This document shows positions 32,817 to 42,479 of a stretch of DNA of 64,000 bases, one piece after another. The stretch is taken from contig NZ_CP041614.1 in NCBI RefSeq assembly GCF_007197555.1, forward strand, positions 4,270,001 to 4,334,000, read 5' to 3'. The first letter of the stretch is position 1; each line of letters starts with the position of its first letter. This stretch comes from Shewanella psychropiezotolerans (GTDB lineage Bacteria; Pseudomonadota; Gammaproteobacteria; Enterobacterales; Shewanellaceae). The translations under genes were made by a program, and so were the position numbers. The notes below the pieces were generated by a model. It was not told where the DNA came from and did not search any database. It was given only the letters and a program-made list of their open reading frames with translations.

Positions 32817-34454
32817 ATGAGAGTGCTGCTTAAGCGTCTATCTTTATACCCTACCATATCCTGCATCTGTGTTTTGCTTGCAGGTTGTGGCCCCAAGCTA
32901 GTCCCACCTGGGATAGTCTATTGCTCCGAGGGGAACCCTGAATCTTTCAATCCTCAACTGGTCACTTCAGGAACGACGGTGGATGCAACTTCACAGCAGA
33001 TCTACAATGGGCTAGTGGATTACGATATAAGATCCGGCCAGATAGAACCCTCCTTAGCCACACATTGGCAACTCAGTGACGATGAATTAACTTACACCTT
33101 TCAATTACGAAGAGAAGTTAATTTTCATCACACCTCAAAATTTGCACCGACACGTCATTTCAATGCTGACGATGTGTTGTTCTCATTCAACAGGGTTATC
33201 GATTCATCCCACCCATTTCATCATATCTCCAAGACGGGATACCCGTTTTTTCAGAGCATAGGCTTCGATAAACAGATCGAATCAATTGAAAAACTGTCTG
33301 ACTATGAAGTCGCCTTCCATCTAAAGCATAAAGATGCCTCTTTTCTCGCCAACTTAGCATCTGGGTTTGCCGTTATCTTGTCGGCCGAATATGCAGATAC
33401 CTTGGTTGAAAAAGGTGAATCAGAAAAAATTGACCGAGAGCCCGTCGGCACTGGACCTTTTCAGCTGGTGAAATATGTCAAAAACGACTATATACGCTAC
33501 CATCGTAATGAGGATTATTGGCGACGCTTACCCAGCGCAGAACTGTTAGTGTTTGATATCACTCCTAAGAGTACCACCAGACTGGCTAAACTCATCACAG
33601 GAGATTGCAGTGTCTCCGCCCTCCCAAAGGCTGGTGAGCTCTCGGTTGTTTTCGAACATGATGAACTAGAAGTAGATTCACTGCCTGGATTTAATGTCGC
33701 ATTTTGGGCGTTTAATACTCAAAAAGCCCCCTTTAATGATGTCAGAGTACGCAGAGCCCTAGCCCACGCCGTAGACAGGGATAATATTCTCAGAGCGGTT
33801 TACCAGAAGACAGCTGTTGGCTCCACGGGCATGCTCCCGCCAATGTCCTGGGCATATTCGAAAAATCAAAGCCTGGTAGATTATAATCCCGAGAAAGCCA
33901 GACAACTCTTAAGAGAAGCAGGCATAAAAAATCTCGCTATCGATATCTGGGCCATGCCCGTCGCGCGTATATACAACCCTAACGCTCATAAAACGGCTGA
34001 ACTCATTCAGGCGGACCTGGCTGACATCGGCGTTAAGGTCAATATCGTTAGCTATGATTGGAGTGTATTCAACCAGAAATTAAGTCAAAGGAGCTACGAC
34101 TCTGTGCTTATAGGTTGGAATGCCGATAACAGCGATCCAGACAACTTCTTTACTCCGATCCTCAGCTGCGCATCCGTACTGTCGAACAGTAATCGCTCCC
34201 GTTGGTGTAACCCAAAATTCGATGAGATTCTCTTTAAAGCAAAATCAATCACTTCAAAAAAAGAACGTAAAGCCCTCTACCAAGAGGCCGAGGCTCTATT
34301 TGCACAAGAGCTACCTATGCTGCCCTTTGCCCATGCGACCCGACTTATTTTGAAGAAAAAAGGAATAGATAATAGCCAGCTCACTCCATTTGGTGGAATA
34401 TCCTTTAATGCCGATCGCCATAGGGATATGATGACTATTGAGGAGGTAAGATAA
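32817..34454 (+). CDS. sapA: SapA, peptide ABC transporter substrate-binding lipoprotein
   Basis: A 545-residue family 5 extracellular solute-binding protein. It has a lipoprotein-like start (V-L-L-A-G-C-G, Cys near residue 24). The domain start Y-C-S-E-G-N-P-E-S-F-N-P-Q is typical of SapA, and the C-terminal half has A-L-A-H-A-V-D-R-D-N-I. It catches peptides in the periplasm for the SapBCDF transporter. In E. coli the same proteins have been linked to putrescine export and to antimicrobial peptide resistance. It begins the sapABCDF operon and overlaps sapB by one base. Confidence 0.93.
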   Translation: MRVLLKRLSLYPTISCICVLLAGCGPKLVPPGIVYCSEGNPESFNPQLVTSGTTVDATSQQIYNGLVDYDIRSGQIEPSLATHWQLSDDELTYTFQLRREVNFHHTSKFAPTRHFNADDVLFSFNRVIDSSHPFHHISKTGYPFFQSIGFDKQIESIEKLSDYEVAFHLKHKDASFLANLASGFAVILSAEYADTLVEKGESEKIDREPVGTGPFQLVKYVKNDYIRYHRNEDYWRRLPSAELLVFDITPKSTTRLAKLITGDCSVSALPKAGELSVVFEHDELEVDSLPGFNVAFWAFNTQKAPFNDVRVRRALAHAVDRDNILRAVYQKTAVGSTGMLPPMSWAYSKNQSLVDYNPEKARQLLREAGIKNLAIDIWAMPVARIYNPNAHKTAELIQADLADIGVKVNIVSYDWSVFNQKLSQRSYDSVLIGWNADNSDPDNFFTPILSCASVLSNSNRSRWCNPKFDEILFKAKSITSKKERKALYQEAEALFAQELPMLPFAHATRLILKKKGIDNSQLTPFGGISFNADRHRDMMTIEEVR

Positions 34455-35485
34455 TGGCTCGATATCTGTTACGTAGAATGAATCTGTTTGTGGCCACATC
34501 CTTGGTACTACTCGCGGTGCTGTTTATCGCCACACACCACTTCCCAGTCGAGATACGGTTTTCGCTGACCGGCATACATGCGCCAACAGTCGAACAGATC
34601 GCACAAATCGATCAAGATTATCGACTCGAGAGCAACCAATTCGGCCAATTTATTGGATATCTTCAGCAAAGGTTAACGGGTAATTTGGGGATTTCAGCTA
34701 CATCACAGCAACCAGTGACAGATGAGCTAGCGGCAGTATTACCCGCCTCATTCGAACTGGCTATTGTCGCTGCAATGTTAGCACTGCTTTTCGGTATACC
34801 CCTTGGCGTTTTGGCGTCGATGAGTAAAAACAAGATCACCCAACACACCATAATGACCATCACCTTAACTGGATATTCTATTCCTGTTTTTTGGCTGGGT
34901 TTAACCTTATCACTCTGGTTTGGTGTACAACTGGGCTGGTTGCCCATCTCTGGTCAGCTAAACTTGCTCTATGAAATTGCCCCTGTCACAGGATTTGTGC
35001 TGATTGACACGCTTGTTTCAGATTCACCCTATGCAGACTCAGCCTTTATCGATGCCCTGCAGCACATCATATTGCCCGCTGTTACACTGGCCGTACTCCC
35101 ATTCACTGTGGTGCTGAGAAGCACACGCTCGGCGATCATATCCATCATGGATAAGACCTACATTAAGGCGGCAGAGGCCAGAGGCCTACATACCAGTCAC
35201 ATAGTGTTACGTCATGCCCTTCCCAACGCCTTGATACCTGTGCTGAAAAATCTAGGTCTCATGTTAGGCACATTCGCCAGCTATGCCATGGTTGTTGAAG
35301 TCATCTTCTCATGGCCAGGTGTAGGAGCCTGGTTAGTCTCGGGCATCTATCAAAGGGATTACACAGTAATCCAAGGCGGTGTGTTAGCAGTTGCCTTGAT
35401 CATCATATTTTTAAGTATCATGATTGAAGTCCTTCATACGGCAATCAACCCCCTAAGCAGGAAAGAGCTTTATGCCGCAAATTAA
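34454..35485 (+). CDS. sapB: SapB, ABC transporter permease
   Basis: A 343-residue permease with about six membrane helices (first near 10-30). It carries the inner-membrane coupling motif E-A-R-G-L-H-T-S-H-I-V-L-R-H-A-L-P-N-A (about 236-254). It starts in a one-base overlap with sapA (TAATG), with AGGAGG upstream, so translation is coupled. It forms the membrane pore with SapC. Confidence 0.93.
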   Translation: MARYLLRRMNLFVATSLVLLAVLFIATHHFPVEIRFSLTGIHAPTVEQIAQIDQDYRLESNQFGQFIGYLQQRLTGNLGISATSQQPVTDELAAVLPASFELAIVAAMLALLFGIPLGVLASMSKNKITQHTIMTITLTGYSIPVFWLGLTLSLWFGVQLGWLPISGQLNLLYEIAPVTGFVLIDTLVSDSPYADSAFIDALQHIILPAVTLAVLPFTVVLRSTRSAIISIMDKTYIKAAEARGLHTSHIVLRHALPNALIPVLKNLGLMLGTFASYAMVVEVIFSWPGVGAWLVSGIYQRDYTVIQGGVLAVALIIIFLSIMIEVLHTAINPLSRKELYAAN

Positions 35486-36362
35486 GATCTATCAGGAAGA
35501 TGAGATACCCTCTCCAATGCGCAGATTCTGGCATGCTTTTTCAGATAATCCGTTCGCTTTTGCTGGATTATGGACTGTGATTTGTTTCTTATTGCTGGCC
35601 CTATTTGGTCCGCTTATCGCCCCCTATGCTCCGGAGCAGCAAGATCCACACGCACTCTTGTTGGCACCATCCTGGGATGCAGCCGGAACAGTAGAGCACT
35701 TCCTTGGTACCGACGATTTAGGTCGCGATATTTTCAGTCGCCTGCTCCATGGCGCTCACTTAACCTTCGGTATGGCCTTAGGCATAGTCCTCGCATCATT
35801 GATTCTCGGTTTTATTATCGGTTCAATCTCAGGCATGATGAAAGGGCTAAAATCAAGTATTCTCAGTCACCTGCTCGATGCCTTGTTGTCAATCCCCTCT
35901 CTGCTAATGGCGATATTAGTAGTCGCAGTGATGGGACCGGGATTAGAAAACGTTTTTTGGGCCGTGGGCATTGCGCTTACGCCTCAGTTTGTCCGTGCCA
36001 TTCATCAAGCCATTCATGAAGAGTTGCAAAAAGAGTATGTCACAGCGGCAAAACTCGATGGTGCGAATCAGTTTCAAATTTTCTGGTATGTCATCATGCC
36101 AAATATATGGGACACATTAATCATACAAACCACCTTAGGGATCTCGGCAGCCATTTTAGATATCGCCGCGCTGGGCTTCTTAAACTTAGGCGCACAAGCC
36201 CCGAGCCCTGAATGGGGCGCCATGGTATCCCAGGGAATGGATAACCTGTTAACCGCCCCATGGACTGTGACGATACCCGGCATTGCCATCTTGTGCTGTG
36301 TCCTAGCCATTAACTTAGTCGGTGACGGCTTACGATCTGCACTGTCGCCGATCAATAATTAA
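35472..36362 (+). CDS. sapC: SapC, ABC transporter permease
   Basis: A 296-residue permease of the DppC/OppC type. It has an N-terminal segment with the first helix (about 30-50), the periplasmic loop G-T-D-D-L-G-R-D-I-F-S-R-L, and A-A-K-L-D-G-A-N-Q-F-Q-I-F-W-Y-V-I-M-P-N as coupling loop (about 191-209). It overlaps sapB by 14 bases. With SapB it makes the channel served by the SapD/SapF ATPases. Confidence 0.93.
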   Translation: MPQIKIYQEDEIPSPMRRFWHAFSDNPFAFAGLWTVICFLLLALFGPLIAPYAPEQQDPHALLLAPSWDAAGTVEHFLGTDDLGRDIFSRLLHGAHLTFGMALGIVLASLILGFIIGSISGMMKGLKSSILSHLLDALLSIPSLLMAILVVAVMGPGLENVFWAVGIALTPQFVRAIHQAIHEELQKEYVTAAKLDGANQFQIFWYVIMPNIWDTLIIQTTLGISAAILDIAALGFLNLGAQAPSPEWGAMVSQGMDNLLTAPWTVTIPGIAILCCVLAINLVGDGLRSALSPINN

Positions 36363-36377
36363 TGTTGATACCTGATT

Positions 36378-37391
36378 ATGCCTTTACTCGATATTCGTAA
36401 CCTCACCATTGAACTAGACACCCCTCACGGGCGCGTCAAGGCACTGGATAGAGTCAGCTTAACCATCAACCCGGCTGAAATTCACGGCTTAGTTGGAGAG
36501 TCCGGTTCTGGCCGCAGCTTATTAGCTCGAGCTATCTTAGGGATTCCAGGCCATAACTGGACGATCAAGGCCGATCGCATGTTGTGGGATGGACACAATC
36601 TGTTAGAGATGAGTTCGAAGCAGCGACGCAACCTGATGGGAAGCGAAATGGCCATGATATTTCAAGACCCATCCAGCAGCCTAGATCCTGTTATTTGTGT
36701 CGGCACTCAGCTTGTTGAAGCTATGCCAGAAAATAAAAAACTGCCTTTCTGGCGACGCAACGCAGATAAAAGGAAGACCGCCAAAAAATGGCTGCATAAG
36801 GTTGGCATCAAGGACACACAAAAAGTCATGGCCAGTTATGCCTGGGAGCTATCCGAAGGCGAGTGTCAAAAGGTGATGATAGCCATGGCTATTGCCAACC
36901 AACCTAGGCTATTAATAGCCGATGAGCCAACCAATTCCATGGAGATGGACACACAGGCGCAGATCTTTCGCCTGCTGACTAAATTAAACCAGCTACAGGA
37001 TGTATCCATTCTGTTGATCAGTCATGAGCTCGAGACCTTATCAATCTGGTGTGATCAACTGTCGGTAATGTATTGTGGACAAATCATGGAGTCAGGCCCT
37101 ACGGCTGAAATTTTAGCCCATCCTTATCATCCATACACTAAAACACTGCTTAATAATATTCCGGACCACACGGGACAAATCGCTCACAAATCGATCATGC
37201 GCACACTACCAGGCTCAGCACCTGCACTGCAACATCTTCCCATAGGTTGCCGACTCGGTCCAAGGTGCCCACGCGCCGAAAAGAAATGCGTGATCCGTCC
37301 TAATTTAAGTCATAAAAAAAATCGCTATTTTGCCTGTCATTTCCCTTACCAAGAAGAAACATGTAATGAAGACACCACTGCTTCAAGTTAA
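36378..37391 (+). CDS. sapD: SapD, ABC transporter ATP-binding protein
   Basis: A 337-residue ATPase. Walker A is unusual, G-E-S-G-S-G-R-S-L, with Arg where Lys is normal. The signature is L-S-E-G-E-C-Q-K-V, also altered (usual L-S-G-G-x-x-Q), followed by D-E-P-T-N-S-M. The oligopeptide-type C-terminal region has Cys residues (C-R-L-G-P-R-C-P-R-A). These changed motifs are, as far as I recall, also seen in E. coli SapD, so this is likely a family trait rather than decay. It overlaps sapF by 26 bases. Confidence 0.92.
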   Translation: MPLLDIRNLTIELDTPHGRVKALDRVSLTINPAEIHGLVGESGSGRSLLARAILGIPGHNWTIKADRMLWDGHNLLEMSSKQRRNLMGSEMAMIFQDPSSSLDPVICVGTQLVEAMPENKKLPFWRRNADKRKTAKKWLHKVGIKDTQKVMASYAWELSEGECQKVMIAMAIANQPRLLIADEPTNSMEMDTQAQIFRLLTKLNQLQDVSILLISHELETLSIWCDQLSVMYCGQIMESGPTAEILAHPYHPYTKTLLNNIPDHTGQIAHKSIMRTLPGSAPALQHLPIGCRLGPRCPRAEKKCVIRPNLSHKKNRYFACHFPYQEETCNEDTTASS

Positions 37392-38178
37392 CAACCTAAG
37401 TAAGCGTTTCTATGCAGGCTACAAAGGGTTTAAACGTGAGTATAATCAAGCTTTGTCTCCGGTCTCCTTTGAGCTCAATACTGGTGAAACCTTAGCGATT
37501 GTTGGCGAAGCTGGTTCGGGAAAGAGCACCCTGGCAAGGATACTCGTTGGCGCCGAAGTCCGCAGTAGTGGCGAGATTTATTTCGAAGGTGAAGCGCTGG
37601 AAAAAAGAAACCTAAAGCAGAGATGTAAACTCATCAGGATGATTTTTCAAGACCCCAACACATCACTGAATCCTAAATTGACAATCGGGGATTTACTCGA
37701 TGAACCACTCAAGTTTAATACCAAACTCGATGCCAGACAGCGTAGAGCACAAGTCGTTGATAAACTCAGAAAGGTGGGTCTGTTACCCGAACACGCGGAT
37801 TTCTATCCTCACATGATTTCAGAGGGGATGAAGCAACGCGTTGCCGTTGCCCGTGCGCTGATGTTGGACCCCAAAATAATCATAGCGGATGAAGCGCTCA
37901 CCGCTCTTGACCTTTCGGTCCGATCGCAAATTCTCAACTTACTGTTAAAACTTCAAAAAGAGATGGGATTGTCTTATATTTTCGTGTCGCATAACCTCAG
38001 CATCATTCGTCACTTTAGCGATAAGGTGATGGTGCTTCATCATGGGGAGATGGTTGAGAAAGCGACAACAGAAGAATTATTCAATGCACCAAAACATGAA
38101 TATACTCAACGTCTGATCCAGGAGCTAACTCTGTTTAGTCAGAAACGACACAACAGGACACTCAAGAAGCATGGTTAA
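37366..38178 (+). CDS. sapF: SapF, ABC transporter ATP-binding protein
   Basis: A 270-residue ATPase from the ATG at 37366, which overlaps the end of sapD. An in-frame extension to 37330 is less likely. Walker A is G-E-A-G-S-G-K-S-T (about 46-54). The signature M-I-S-E-G-M-K-Q-R is changed from L-S-G-G, and Walker B is I-I-I-A-D-E-A. It pairs with SapD to power SapBC and is the last gene of the operon. No clear terminator is seen before fabV. Confidence 0.92.
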   Translation: MKTPLLQVNNLSKRFYAGYKGFKREYNQALSPVSFELNTGETLAIVGEAGSGKSTLARILVGAEVRSSGEIYFEGEALEKRNLKQRCKLIRMIFQDPNTSLNPKLTIGDLLDEPLKFNTKLDARQRRAQVVDKLRKVGLLPEHADFYPHMISEGMKQRVAVARALMLDPKIIIADEALTALDLSVRSQILNLLLKLQKEMGLSYIFVSHNLSIIRHFSDKVMVLHHGEMVEKATTEELFNAPKHEYTQRLIQELTLFSQKRHNRTLKKHG

Positions 38179-38357
38179 CCCATAGGGTATAGTCAGTTCA
38201 TCCATGCTTAACCATCAAGATTAACCGTCTTAAACGATATTTAAATCCAGTAAACTGCTCTTACCACTGGCCATTTTTAAAGAAAATCAGGAATAATCAG
38301 TGCCATTTGGCTCTTGATTAATTATCCTATCGTCACTTTTTAAAGAGAAGCTGAAAC

Positions 38358-39560
38358 ATGATAATCAAACCTAAAACACGTGGCTTTATATGCACCACTA
38401 CTCATCCTGTTGGTTGTGAAGCTAATGTACTCGAACAGATCAATATCACTAAGGCAAAGGGAAGCTTAAAAAACGGCCCTAAGAAAGTTTTAGTTATCGG
38501 CTCTTCAAGTGGATATGGTCTATCTTCTCGTATTGCTGCCGCCTTCGGCAGTGGCGCAGCCACTCTAGGTATCTTCTTCGAAAAACCAGGGACTGAAAGA
38601 AAGTCAGGCACTGCCGGCTGGTATAACTCTGCAGCCTTCGATAGGTTTGCCAAAGCCGATGGTTTGTACTCTAAGAGCCTCAATGGTGATGCATTCAGTC
38701 ATGAAGCTAAACAAAAAGCCATCGACATTATTAAAGCCGACTTGGGCCAAGTCGATATGGTGGTCTACTCTTTAGCCTCTCCAGTGCGTAAATTACCCGA
38801 TTCGGGTGAGCTTATCCGCTCAGCGCTCAAGCCTATTGGCGAGACGTATACCGCTACCGCAGTAGACACTAATAAAGATCTTATTATCGAGACCAGTGTA
38901 GAGCCTGCCAGCGAGCAAGAGATCCAAGACACAGTGACAGTCATGGGTGGTGAAGACTGGGAGCTGTGGCTAGCAGCGTTATCTGAGGCTGGGGTACTGG
39001 CCGATGGTTGCAAGACCGTCGCCTATAGCTATATCGGCACAGAATTGACTTGGCCTATCTACTGGCATGGCGCCCTGGGTAAAGCCAAAATGGATCTTGA
39101 CCGCGCGGCTAAAGCATTAGATGAGAAATTATCTATCACAGGTGGTAGCGCAAATGTCGCCGTACTTAAGAGCGTAGTCACTCAAGCCAGCTCGGCTATT
39201 CCGGTCATGCCTCTATATATCGCCATGGTATTTAAAAAGATGCGCGAAGAAGGCCTACATGAAGGCTGTATGGAACAGATCAACCGCATGTTCACTGAGC
39301 GTCTGTATCGTGAAGATGGTGAGGCGCCACAAGTTGATGACGCTAACCGCTTACGTCTCGATGACTGGGAGCTAAGAGAAGAGATCCAGCAGCATTGTCG
39401 CGAACAATGGCCATTAGTCACCACTGAAAACTTGGCTGAGCTTACCGATTACCGTGAGTATAAGGATGAATTCCTCAAGCTATTCGGCTTCGGTATTGAG
39501 TCTGTGGATTATGAACTAGATGTTAATCCAGAAGTTAACTTCGACGTCGAACAGATTTAG
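38358..39560 (+). CDS. fabV: FabV-type trans-2-enoyl-ACP/CoA reductase (NADH)
   Basis: A 400-residue protein with the FabV opening [20 protein letters not shown]. It has a Rossmann glycine motif near 48-60 ([11 protein letters not shown]) and the active-site Tyr-x8-Lys, seen as [10 protein letters not shown] near 235-244. It reduces the double bond in the last step of fatty acid elongation. FabV enzymes are generally poorly inhibited by triclosan. It has its own promoter region after sapF and a strong terminator at 39607. Confidence 0.96.
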   Translation: MIIKPKTRGFICTTTHPVGCEANVLEQINITKAKGSLKNGPKKVLVIGSSSGYGLSSRIAAAFGSGAATLGIFFEKPGTERKSGTAGWYNSAAFDRFAKADGLYSKSLNGDAFSHEAKQKAIDIIKADLGQVDMVVYSLASPVRKLPDSGELIRSALKPIGETYTATAVDTNKDLIIETSVEPASEQEIQDTVTVMGGEDWELWLAALSEAGVLADGCKTVAYSYIGTELTWPIYWHGALGKAKMDLDRAAKALDEKLSITGGSANVAVLKSVVTQASSAIPVMPLYIAMVFKKMREEGLHEGCMEQINRMFTERLYREDGEAPQVDDANRLRLDDWELREEIQQHCREQWPLVTTENLAELTDYREYKDEFLKLFGFGIESVDYELDVNPEVNFDVEQI

Positions 39561-39606
39561 ACAAATACTTATGGGGTGTTTGTCATCCCAAATAAGTTAA
39601 GTCTTT

Positions 39607-39642
39607 AAAAAATGCATCACTTTGAAGTGATGCATTTTTTTT
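39607..39642 (+). terminator. Rho-independent terminator of fabV
   Basis: ATGCATCACTT and AAGTGATGCAT form a long perfect stem followed by eight T. Confidence 0.9.
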
Positions 39643-39660
39643 ACTTAAATTGGCTGTGCC

Positions 39661-39835
39661 TATAGGTTCTAGGTTCTAAAAAGCATAAATTTTCTGACTG
39701 CCATGAATGAATGGAACATTTATGGCCAGACATAAATACCAGCCCTATTCCATCCATGGGGGTTGGCATAAATCTTCCAGACATAACGAAGATTTATACC
39801 CATCCCTGGTAAATCTTCATAAGTGTTCCGGACAT
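39661..39835. repeat. Mosaic intergenic repeat element, copy 1
   Basis: It starts with two AGGTTCT units, then AAAAAGCATAAAT, CTGACTGCCA, GAATGGAACATTTATGGCCA, and TTTATACCCATCC. TGGTAAATCTTCATAA, GTTCC-GACATAAA and CCATCCATGGG-GTGGCATAA-like modules also occur. The same modules make up the element at 50331-50541 in a different order. It lies between fabV and ppiD. Confidence 0.8.
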
Positions 39836-39862
39836 AAAAAAGGTCAGCTGATGCTGACCTTT
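39836..39862 (-). terminator. Rho-independent terminator of ppiD
   Basis: AGGTCAGC-tgat-GCTGACCT is flanked by an A run on the plus strand, which is a U tract on the minus strand. It is 32 bases past the ppiD stop. Confidence 0.85.
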
Positions 39863-39893
39863 AATTTAAGTGAGTAAACTCACAATGCGTTCA

Positions 39894-41759
39894 TTACTGC
39901 GTAGAGCTGTATACCACATCGCCTTTGGCTTTTAATGTCGCAATCAGTGCGCGGTAATCACCTTCACTGTATTGTGCGCTCAGACGTTGTTCAAGAGCAC
40001 CCAGTAAGTTGTCATCGATACCTTCAGCAAGATTAACCTTGTCTAGCACGATAACGGCATAACCATTGGCAAGCGCCACTGTATCGACAACGGCTGAATC
40101 AGCAGGTTGAGCCATCTGGAATGCTTTGCTGGTGATAGAGGCATCGATACCTTGTTCGAAACGTCCAAGTTTTGCCTTAGTTACAAACTCAGTGCTCGAC
40201 TCGGCGTCAGGGAAAGCACTCATTAAGGTTTGAGCCTTCTCACGAGCCACTTCATTAGCTTGCTCCTGCTTCAAACGCTCAACAATACCGGCTTTTACCT
40301 TAGCGAAATCGACAGTACCCGCAGTAGTGTGAGACTTGATGCGGATAACCATGGCATGGTTAGCGTCTATCTCAATCACATCGCTGTTCATTCCATCTAG
40401 CAATACGTTGGTAGAAAAAGCCGCCTTCAACACATCTGGGTTATCGAACGGTGCCGGTGCATTAGAGCGAGTAAACACGGGTGAAGTCATGACTTCAACT
40501 CCAAGCTCACTCGCTGCTTCACTCAAGGTATCAGGCACTTCATAGGTCACATCGGCAAGTGTCTGCTGCAAACCATAATAAGTGTCGACCGCTGCCTTAT
40601 CTTTCAGCTGAGCAATAATCTTATCTTTAACATCAGCAAAAGGTGCTTCGGCCCCTGGCTGGACGTCGAGTAGCTTGATGATATGATAACCAAAGCTTGT
40701 CTTCACCACAGTCGAATATGAACCTTTTGACAGTGAATAAAGCACATCATCGAAAGCTGGCTCCATGACGCCTTGTTCAAACCAATCTAATTGACCACCC
40801 TGCTCGCCACTGAAAGTGTCTTCAGACTCAGTTTTGGCAAGCTCAGCAAAATCTTCACCAGCTTGGAGCTTGGAATAGATAGCTTCGGCCTTAGCTTTTG
40901 ATGCTGACTCATCATCGCCAAGGTTAACGAGAATATGTGCAGCAAGGCGTTTCTCAGCCTTTAGATACTGCTGCTTATTCTCATCATAATAGGCTTGAGC
41001 CTCTGCATCGGTCACTGCCACATCGTTAGCCATATCAGTAGCATTAAGCTCAATGTATTCGAGACTCATAGTCTCAGGACTCATGAATTGTGCAAGATTC
41101 GCATCAAAAAATGCTTGCGCCTGTTCATCAGTCACTTCAGCATCAGCTACAAATGGGCTTGCATCTACAATATGATAACGAATATCGCGGGTCTGCCCCT
41201 GAATACCTGCCAAATAACTGGTTTCACCAGGAAGCACAAATTCAGAACCGACCAGAGAAGCAACAAGTTGACGGCGGGTCATATCGGTCCGCATCATATT
41301 CCTGAACGTATTCGCCTGATAGCCTAACTGACGCAAAATGGCCAGATAACGGTCGTTATCGAATTGACCATCGGTCTGAAATGCAGGCTCAGTCATGATG
41401 GCATTCTTAATCTGCTGATCTGATACTCGCAAACCAAGTTCAGTGGCGGTTTGATCGAGTAACTTTTCTGCGACCAAACGTTCTAACACGCTTTGCTTTA
41501 CACTTGCCAGATAAGTATCATCTGCGGCTAGCGCTTGGAACATTTCACCCAGTTGCTGCTCTAATCGAGCACGTTCACTTTGGTAGGCTTGTTCCAAGGC
41601 TGACTCACTGATATCTTCACCATTAACAGTGGCAGCTGCTGCCTCTGTCGATGATCCTAAGTAACTACTTACACCAGTAAATGCAAAGGAAAGTATTACT
41701 AGAACCAGAATGCTTTTTGCAATCACGCCCTGTGAGCCTTCGCGAATCTTCTCTAACAT
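39894..41759 (-). CDS. ppiD: PpiD, membrane-anchored periplasmic chaperone (parvulin family)
   Basis: A 621-residue protein. It has one N-terminal anchor (I-L-V-L-V-I-L-S-F-A-F-T-G-V-S-S-Y-L near 17-34) and a SurA_N-like chaperone region (about 37-200). A parvulin domain (about 260-355, A-A-H-I-L-V-N-L-G and G-G-Q-L-D-W-F, ending S-F-G-Y-H-I-I-K-L) and a further helical part follow. It sits in the inner membrane facing the periplasm near SecYEG and helps fold newly exported proteins. E. coli PpiD is 623 aa. It follows hupB, as in E. coli. Confidence 0.95.
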   Translation of the reverse strand: MLEKIREGSQGVIAKSILVLVILSFAFTGVSSYLGSSTEAAAATVNGEDISESALEQAYQSERARLEQQLGEMFQALAADDTYLASVKQSVLERLVAEKLLDQTATELGLRVSDQQIKNAIMTEPAFQTDGQFDNDRYLAILRQLGYQANTFRNMMRTDMTRRQLVASLVGSEFVLPGETSYLAGIQGQTRDIRYHIVDASPFVADAEVTDEQAQAFFDANLAQFMSPETMSLEYIELNATDMANDVAVTDAEAQAYYDENKQQYLKAEKRLAAHILVNLGDDESASKAKAEAIYSKLQAGEDFAELAKTESEDTFSGEQGGQLDWFEQGVMEPAFDDVLYSLSKGSYSTVVKTSFGYHIIKLLDVQPGAEAPFADVKDKIIAQLKDKAAVDTYYGLQQTLADVTYEVPDTLSEAASELGVEVMTSPVFTRSNAPAPFDNPDVLKAAFSTNVLLDGMNSDVIEIDANHAMVIRIKSHTTAGTVDFAKVKAGIVERLKQEQANEVAREKAQTLMSAFPDAESSTEFVTKAKLGRFEQGIDASITSKAFQMAQPADSAVVDTVALANGYAVIVLDKVNLAEGIDDNLLGALEQRLSAQYSEGDYRALIATLKAKGDVVYSSTQ

Positions 41760-41789
41760 CTGTTCTCTCGCTCGTTGCGATTAAAAAAT

Positions 41790-41825
41790 AAAAAGGCGCA
41801 TCACGTTTGAGATGCGCCTTTTCGT
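41790..41825 (-). terminator. Rho-independent terminator between hupB and ppiD
   Basis: AAAGGCGCATC and GATGCGCCTTT pair with A and T runs on the two sides, so it can stop the hupB transcript. Two weaker hairpins (41885-41908 and 41917-41940) lie closer to hupB. Confidence 0.8.
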
Positions 41826-41948
41826 AAACTTGAGGTCATTAGCAACTTATGCTACTGAATGCCTGTCATACTCATTATTCGTAAAAGCACCGCTAAAGCA
41901 GTGCTTGTATCTTACGAAACTCTTTTAAAAAGAGTGGTAAAACGGATC

Positions 41949-42221
41949 TTAGTTTACAGCGTCTTTTAGAGCTTTACCTGCTTTGAATGCAGGAATGTTT
42001 GCTGCAGCAATCTTGATCTCTGCACCCGTCTGTGGGTTGCGACCAGTACGCTCAGCACGTTGACGCACTTCAAAAGTACCAAAACCAACAAGAGAAATCT
42101 TATCGCCATCTTTAAGGCCGTCAGTGACTGCGCCGATGAAAGAATCTAATGCACGGCCAGCAGCCGCTTTAGAAATGTCAGCACCAGAAGCGATTTTCTC
42201 GATTAGTTCAGATTTGTTCAT
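41949..42221 (-). CDS. hupB: DNA-binding protein HU-beta
   Basis: A 90-residue HU family protein: [11 protein letters not shown] start, [24 protein letters not shown]-binding arm (about 46-66) and [10 protein letters not shown] end. It bends and compacts DNA as a dimer. The start is the ATG at 42219-42221 with AAGGGGAT before it; a longer frame to 42254 is discounted. It lies between lon and ppiD as in E. coli. Confidence 0.97.
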   Translation of the reverse strand: MNKSELIEKIASGADISKAAAGRALDSFIGAVTDGLKDGDKISLVGFGTFEVRQRAERTGRNPQTGAEIKIAAANIPAFKAGKALKDAVN

Positions 42222-42430
42222 GTCATCCCCTTGAATGTAATTTTTGCACCGCAACCAAATCCTTTGCTAGAGCGGTCTGCGGTGGCTTTTATAACAAGCT
42301 TGAATTTAAAACTCAAGCTCAGTAGGAAAAGCAAGATAAATATAATTGGAAATAGCTCAAAACCAGTAGCCATAAGGGCTTGAGAAGAATGGGCTATCCA
42401 CCAACCTAGGCTACCACAGCTAGCGAGTTT

Positions 42431-42470
42431 AAAAAGCCCCTTTTTGCAATTTTTTTACTACAAAGGGGCA
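42431..42470 (-). terminator. Terminator of lon
   Basis: GCCCCTTT (42436-42443) pairs with AAAGGGGC (42462-42469). On the minus strand the stem ends in a T run. It is ten bases past the lon stop codon. Confidence 0.7.
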
Positions 42471-42479
42471 ATTTTTGCG

